Below are positions 61,215-64,000 of a DNA stretch of 64,000 bases, one piece after another. The stretch's first letter is position 1; each line of letters opens with the position of its first letter. The notes under the pieces are model-generated. The model ran no database searches, was not told the DNA's origin, and saw nothing but the letters and a program-made list of their open reading frames with translations. Source of the stretch: JBHOQX01 sp042408595. Lineage in GTDB: Bacteria; Chloroflexota; Chloroflexia; Chloroflexales; Roseiflexaceae. The stretch lies in contig JBHOQX010000087.1 of assembly GCA_042408595.1 (NCBI GenBank), forward strand, positions 32,257 to 96,256, in the 5' to 3' direction. Made by a program: the position numbers and the translations under genes.

Positions 61215-62429
61215 ATGACCACCCCACCCTCACGCCCGCCCCGCCCGCTGGACGACATCCGCGTGCTAGAACTGGGGGCCTTTCTCGCCGGGCCGTTCTG
61301 CGGCCAGTTGCTGGCTGACTTCGGCGCGGAGGTGATCAAGGTCGAGCCGCCGGGCAAAGGCGACCCGATGCGCGAATGGGGCCGCTACCGCGCCAACGGC
61401 CGTACCCTCTGGTGGCCCATCCTGGCGCGCAACAAGAAATCGGTCACGCTCGACCTCCGCACGCCCGAAGGGCAGGCGATCATCCGGCGGCTCGTGCCGC
61501 GCTGCGACATCCTGCTGGAGAACTTCCGCCCCGGCACGCTGGAGGGATGGGGGCTCGGCTACGAGGCACTGCGCGCACTGAACCCCGGCCTGATCATGGT
61601 GCGTGTCAGCGGCTACGGCCAGACCGGACCGTACCGCGACAAGGCCGGCTTCGGCTCGATCGGCGAGGCGATGGGCGGTATTCGTGCGATCACCGGCTTT
61701 CCCGACCGCCCGCCGACGCGGATCGGCATCAGCATCGGCGATAGCCTGGCGGCGACATTCGCCACGATCGGGGCGCTGACCGCGCTGCACAGCCGCCAGC
61801 GCACCGGGCGCGGCCAGGAAGTTGACATCGGCATCTACGAGGGCGTGCTGGCGCTGATGGAGAGCATGATCCCCGAATACCAGCTTGCCGGGCATATCCG
61901 CGAGCGCACCGGCAATATCCTGCCGAACGTCGCGCCATCGAACATCTATCCGACCCGCGACGGCGGCTGGTTGGCCATCGCCGGCAACGCCGATAATGTC
62001 TTCCGCCGGCTGGCCGAGGCGATGGGCCAGCCCACCCTGGCCGACGATCCGCGCTTCGCCGACCACACCGCCCGCGGCCAGCACCAGGGCGAGCTGGACG
62101 ACCTGATCGCCGCCTGGAGCGTCGGCTACACCGCCGATGAGCTGCAGGCGCTGATGGACGCGTACGGCGTGCCGGCCGGGCGGATCTACACCGCCAAAGA
62201 GATGCTCGCCGACCCGCACTTCGCCGCGCGCCAGTCGATCATCGGCGTGGCCGACACGCGCTTCGGCGAGATCAAGATGCAAAACGTCTTCCCGCGCCTG
62301 AGCGAGACACCCGGCGGAGTGGATTGGATCGGGCCGGAGCTGGGCGAGCATAACGACGCGGTCTACGGCGGCCTGCTCGGCATGCACGCCGACGAGATCG
62401 CCGCGCTGCGGGAGCGGAAGATCATTTGA
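61215..62429 (+). CDS. CaiB/BaiF (class III) CoA transferase
   Basis: This is a 404-residue protein. It starts RVLELGAFLAGPFCGQLLAD with the usual LADFGAEVIKVEPPGKGDP. The catalytic aspartate is in GISIGDSLAA (Asp176). Other marks are ENFRPGTLEGWGLGYEAL, RVSGYGQTGPYRDKAGFG and GRGQEVDIGIYEGVLALM. The enzyme moves CoA between carboxylic acids through an aspartyl anhydride. Next to an HMG-CoA-lyase-family gene it resembles the succinyl-CoA:citramalate CoA transferase arrangement of Chloroflexus, but the substrate is inferred. Confidence 0.87.
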   Translation: MTTPPSRPPRPLDDIRVLELGAFLAGPFCGQLLADFGAEVIKVEPPGKGDPMREWGRYRANGRTLWWPILARNKKSVTLDLRTPEGQAIIRRLVPRCDILLENFRPGTLEGWGLGYEALRALNPGLIMVRVSGYGQTGPYRDKAGFGSIGEAMGGIRAITGFPDRPPTRIGISIGDSLAATFATIGALTALHSRQRTGRGQEVDIGIYEGVLALMESMIPEYQLAGHIRERTGNILPNVAPSNIYPTRDGGWLAIAGNADNVFRRLAEAMGQPTLADDPRFADHTARGQHQGELDDLIAAWSVGYTADELQALMDAYGVPAGRIYTAKEMLADPHFAARQSIIGVADTRFGEIKMQNVFPRLSETPGGVDWIGPELGEHNDAVYGGLLGMHADEIAALRERKII

Positions 62430-62508
62430 CCAGGAAGGGCGCAACAAGCGCAACGCGAGCGAACGTGCTCCGCATCCTTGCTTCGTGACAGATCACAGCA
62501 GGACGACC

Positions 62509-63783
62509 ATGCTGCCAGATCAGGTCATCATCACCGATGTCGCCCCGCGCGACGGCCTGCAGAACGAGCCGGAGATCCTGCCGGTCGACGCGCGCATCGC
62601 GCTGGTCGAGCTGCTACTGGCCGCCGGCGTCCCGCGTGTCGAAGTCGGTTCGTTCGTCAACCCGAAGCAGGTGCCGCAGATGGCCGGCGCCGGCGAGGTG
62701 GTGCGGGAACTGCTGAAGCACCAGGAGGCGGCGACCGGGAGCCGGGCGCCAGGCGCCGAGAATCGGGCGGGGGATGAGCCTGGCGAGACACAGGTTCCCG
62801 GCGCCCGGCTCGCGGTGCTGACGGCGCTCGTGCCGAACATGCGCGGCTACGAACTGGCGGTCGAGGCGGGGCTGCGGCATGTGCGCCTGGTGCTCGCCGC
62901 CAGCGAGGCGCTGAACCAGGCCAATTTCCGCCGCCCAGTAGCCGAGTCACTGGCAGAGTTCGCCGCCATCGCGGCCCGGGCGCAGGCCGACGGCGTGGGC
63001 TTCGGGGTGGCGATCGGGGCGGCGTTCGGCTGCCCGTTCGAGGGCCGTGTACCGCCGGAACGCGTCCTGGCGATCGCCCGAGAGCTCGCCGCCCTCGGCG
63101 CGGATGAGGTCGTGCTGGCCGACACCACCGGCATGGCGGTGCCGACGCAGGTCGAGGCGCTGTGCCGCGCCGCGCTCGCGGCGCTCCAAGGCGACCGACC
63201 GCCGACCACCGACCCACGACCAGGAACGGAGGACAAAGGACGGACGACGCATGCAGGTCATCCAGCGTGGGACGACCGTGATCGCGTCCAGGCGCGCGTT
63301 CGTTCTTTGCCGCCTTCGCCCCCTCGGGCGGAGCCCCGCCGCCGTCGTCCCGACGGTTCCCCGTCGGGGGCAGGCCGCGGTGAGCAGGACGGACAGCCTC
63401 GGGACGAAGCCCGGCGGTCCCCCATCGGGGGCAGGCCGGGGTTTGCCCACCGTCCCATCCTCGGCGTCCACTTCCACAACACACGCAATACCGGTTACGC
63501 CAACGCCTACGCCGCGCTCCGGGCCGGCGTCGCGCACTTCGACGCCTCGCTCGGCGGGATCGGCGGCTGCCCATTCGCGCCGCGCGCGGTGGGCAATATC
63601 GCCACCGAGGACTTCGTGCACATGCTCAACGGCATGGGCATCGCATCGGGCGTGCGGCTCGGCGCGCTGCTCGACGCCGCCCGCTGGCTCGGCGAGCAGA
63701 TGTGCCGGCCGCTCCCGGCGCTGGTCGGGCGGGCCGAGCCGGTGTTCCCGGTGCGCCATACCGAGCCCTCGGAAGCTGTCTGA
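62509..63783 (+). CDS. HMG-CoA/citramalyl-CoA lyase-family enzyme with in-frame inserts
   Basis: This is a 424-residue DRE-TIM protein; ATG 62509 has AGGA upstream, and GTG 62485 is an alternative. Family marks are IITDVAPRDGLQNEPEILP, RVEVGSFVNPKQVPQMA, VLADTTGMAVPTQVE, LGVHFHNTRNTGYAN and the catalytic cysteine in SLGGIGGCPFAPRAVGN (Cys354). Relatives are about 300 residues, so roughly 115 are extra: about 73-100 and about 228-314. The second insert contains the repeat also found at 27608-27650. It likely cleaves a 3-hydroxyacyl-CoA to acetyl-CoA plus a keto acid. Confidence 0.85.
   Translation: MLPDQVIITDVAPRDGLQNEPEILPVDARIALVELLLAAGVPRVEVGSFVNPKQVPQMAGAGEVVRELLKHQEAATGSRAPGAENRAGDEPGETQVPGARLAVLTALVPNMRGYELAVEAGLRHVRLVLAASEALNQANFRRPVAESLAEFAAIAARAQADGVGFGVAIGAAFGCPFEGRVPPERVLAIARELAALGADEVVLADTTGMAVPTQVEALCRAALAALQGDRPPTTDPRPGTEDKGRTTHAGHPAWDDRDRVQARVRSLPPSPPRAEPRRRRPDGSPSGAGRGEQDGQPRDEARRSPIGGRPGFAHRPILGVHFHNTRNTGYANAYAALRAGVAHFDASLGGIGGCPFAPRAVGNIATEDFVHMLNGMGIASGVRLGALLDAARWLGEQMCRPLPALVGRAEPVFPVRHTEPSEAV
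63190..63453 (-). repeat. Dispersed repeat inside the lyase gene (copy 2)
   Basis: About 261 bp that breaks the enzyme's normal alignment. 63395-63437 equals 27608-27650 reversed, with one mismatch; 63354-63376 is a second partial copy; 63305-63328 matches 27653-27677. The frame is open right through and the length is a multiple of three within reading error, so the gene stays intact. Confidence 0.75.
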
Positions 63784-63870
63784 AATGAGGAGGTGTGGAG
63801 GGCGATCTGCAGAGGAAGCAAAACCCGGCACGGTAGACGCTGCATGTGAACTTGCCAACAAGGAGGACGT

Positions 63871-64000
63871 ATGGCCTATCGCGTAGGAGTCGACGTCGGC
63901 GGCACCTTTACCGACCTGATGCTGTTCCACGAGGAGAGCGGGCGCTACTGGCGCCACAAGACCCCGTCCACCCCCCACGACCCATCGGAGGCCGTGCTGC
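63871..64000 (+). CDS. Hydantoinase A/5-oxoprolinase family subunit (5' part)
   Basis: The ATG at 63871 follows AAGGAGGACGT. The first residues, MAYRVGVDVGGTFTDLMLFH, are the ASKHA phosphate-binding signature of N-methylhydantoinase A/oxoprolinase, and RHKTPSTPHDPSEAVL follows as in the family. The rest is outside the window. It is probably part of the same catabolic operon; the ring substrate is unknown. Confidence 0.85.
   Translation, partial: MAYRVGVDVGGTFTDLMLFHEESGRYWRHKTPSTPHDPSEAVL

Overview
The window is about 64 kb of GC-rich bacterial chromosome and most resembles a filamentous Chloroflexota (Roseiflexus/Chloroflexus/Herpetosiphon-like). This assignment rests on gene content read by eye; no search was run. 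Supporting signs are a two-gene diterpene cassette of the Herpetosiphon/Mycobacterium type, a NACHT protein with a membrane C-terminus, a CoA-transferase plus HMG-CoA-lyase-family pair like the citramalyl-CoA genes of Chloroflexus, secreted proteins ending in a YLPxxxR-like tail, and a CGAAC-N4-GTTCG LexA-type box. No tRNA, rRNA, CRISPR array, transposase or prophage block was recognised.

Layout. 1-23.5 kb (all minus strand): an envelope or exopolysaccharide locus with four GT4 glycosyltransferases (one cut by the window edge), three polytopic GT-C-like proteins, a DUF2079-like membrane protein, a Wzx-type flippase, a nucleotide-sugar epimerase, a SAM methyltransferase and three secreted proteins (a propeller protein, a lectin-fold lipoprotein, and a lipoprotein joining a glycosidase-like barrel to a PQQ-like propeller). 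23.7-27.5 kb (plus): selB, a DUF2342-type zincin and a coiled-coil zinc-ribbon protein. 27.8-32 kb (minus): class II diterpene cyclase, Rv3378c-like diterpene synthase, a translationally coupled STAS protein, and a HAD hydrolase upstream. 32-42.6 kb: secreted nucleoside hydrolase, SRAP-like protein under a probable SOS promoter, dnaE, an orphan DNA methyltransferase, a bactofilin-like membrane protein coupled to an APH-type kinase, and threonine aldolase.

42.9-59.9 kb is rich in secreted proteins: an SdrD-B-repeat lipoprotein, a Gmad2-like protein, a vWA lipoprotein, several small lipoproteins, an Ig/DUF11 protein, and a head-repeat fibre with an S74 chaperone domain interrupted by an in-frame amber codon. 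Between them lies a SARP-NACHT-membrane regulator (47.8-50.8 kb). 60-64 kb is a catabolic operon: GntR/FCD regulator with a clear promoter and two operators, CaiB-family CoA transferase, HMG-CoA-lyase-family enzyme, and the start of hydantoinase A.

The most unusual signal is that intergenic-type repeat sequence also occurs in frame inside protein-coding genes. A 43-nt core at 27608-27650, between convergent genes, recurs with one mismatch in reverse orientation at 63395-63437, inside an insert of about 87 codons in the HMG-CoA-lyase-like gene. Smaller palindromic or spacer-like inserts appear in the same enzyme and in genes for SelB, an APH kinase, a GT-C protein, a GT4 enzyme and the C-terminal linker of DnaE. 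Other leads are the variant residues in the diterpene cassette, the SOS and DnaA-box signals between the SRAP-like gene and dnaE, and a shared C-terminal tail on secreted proteins.
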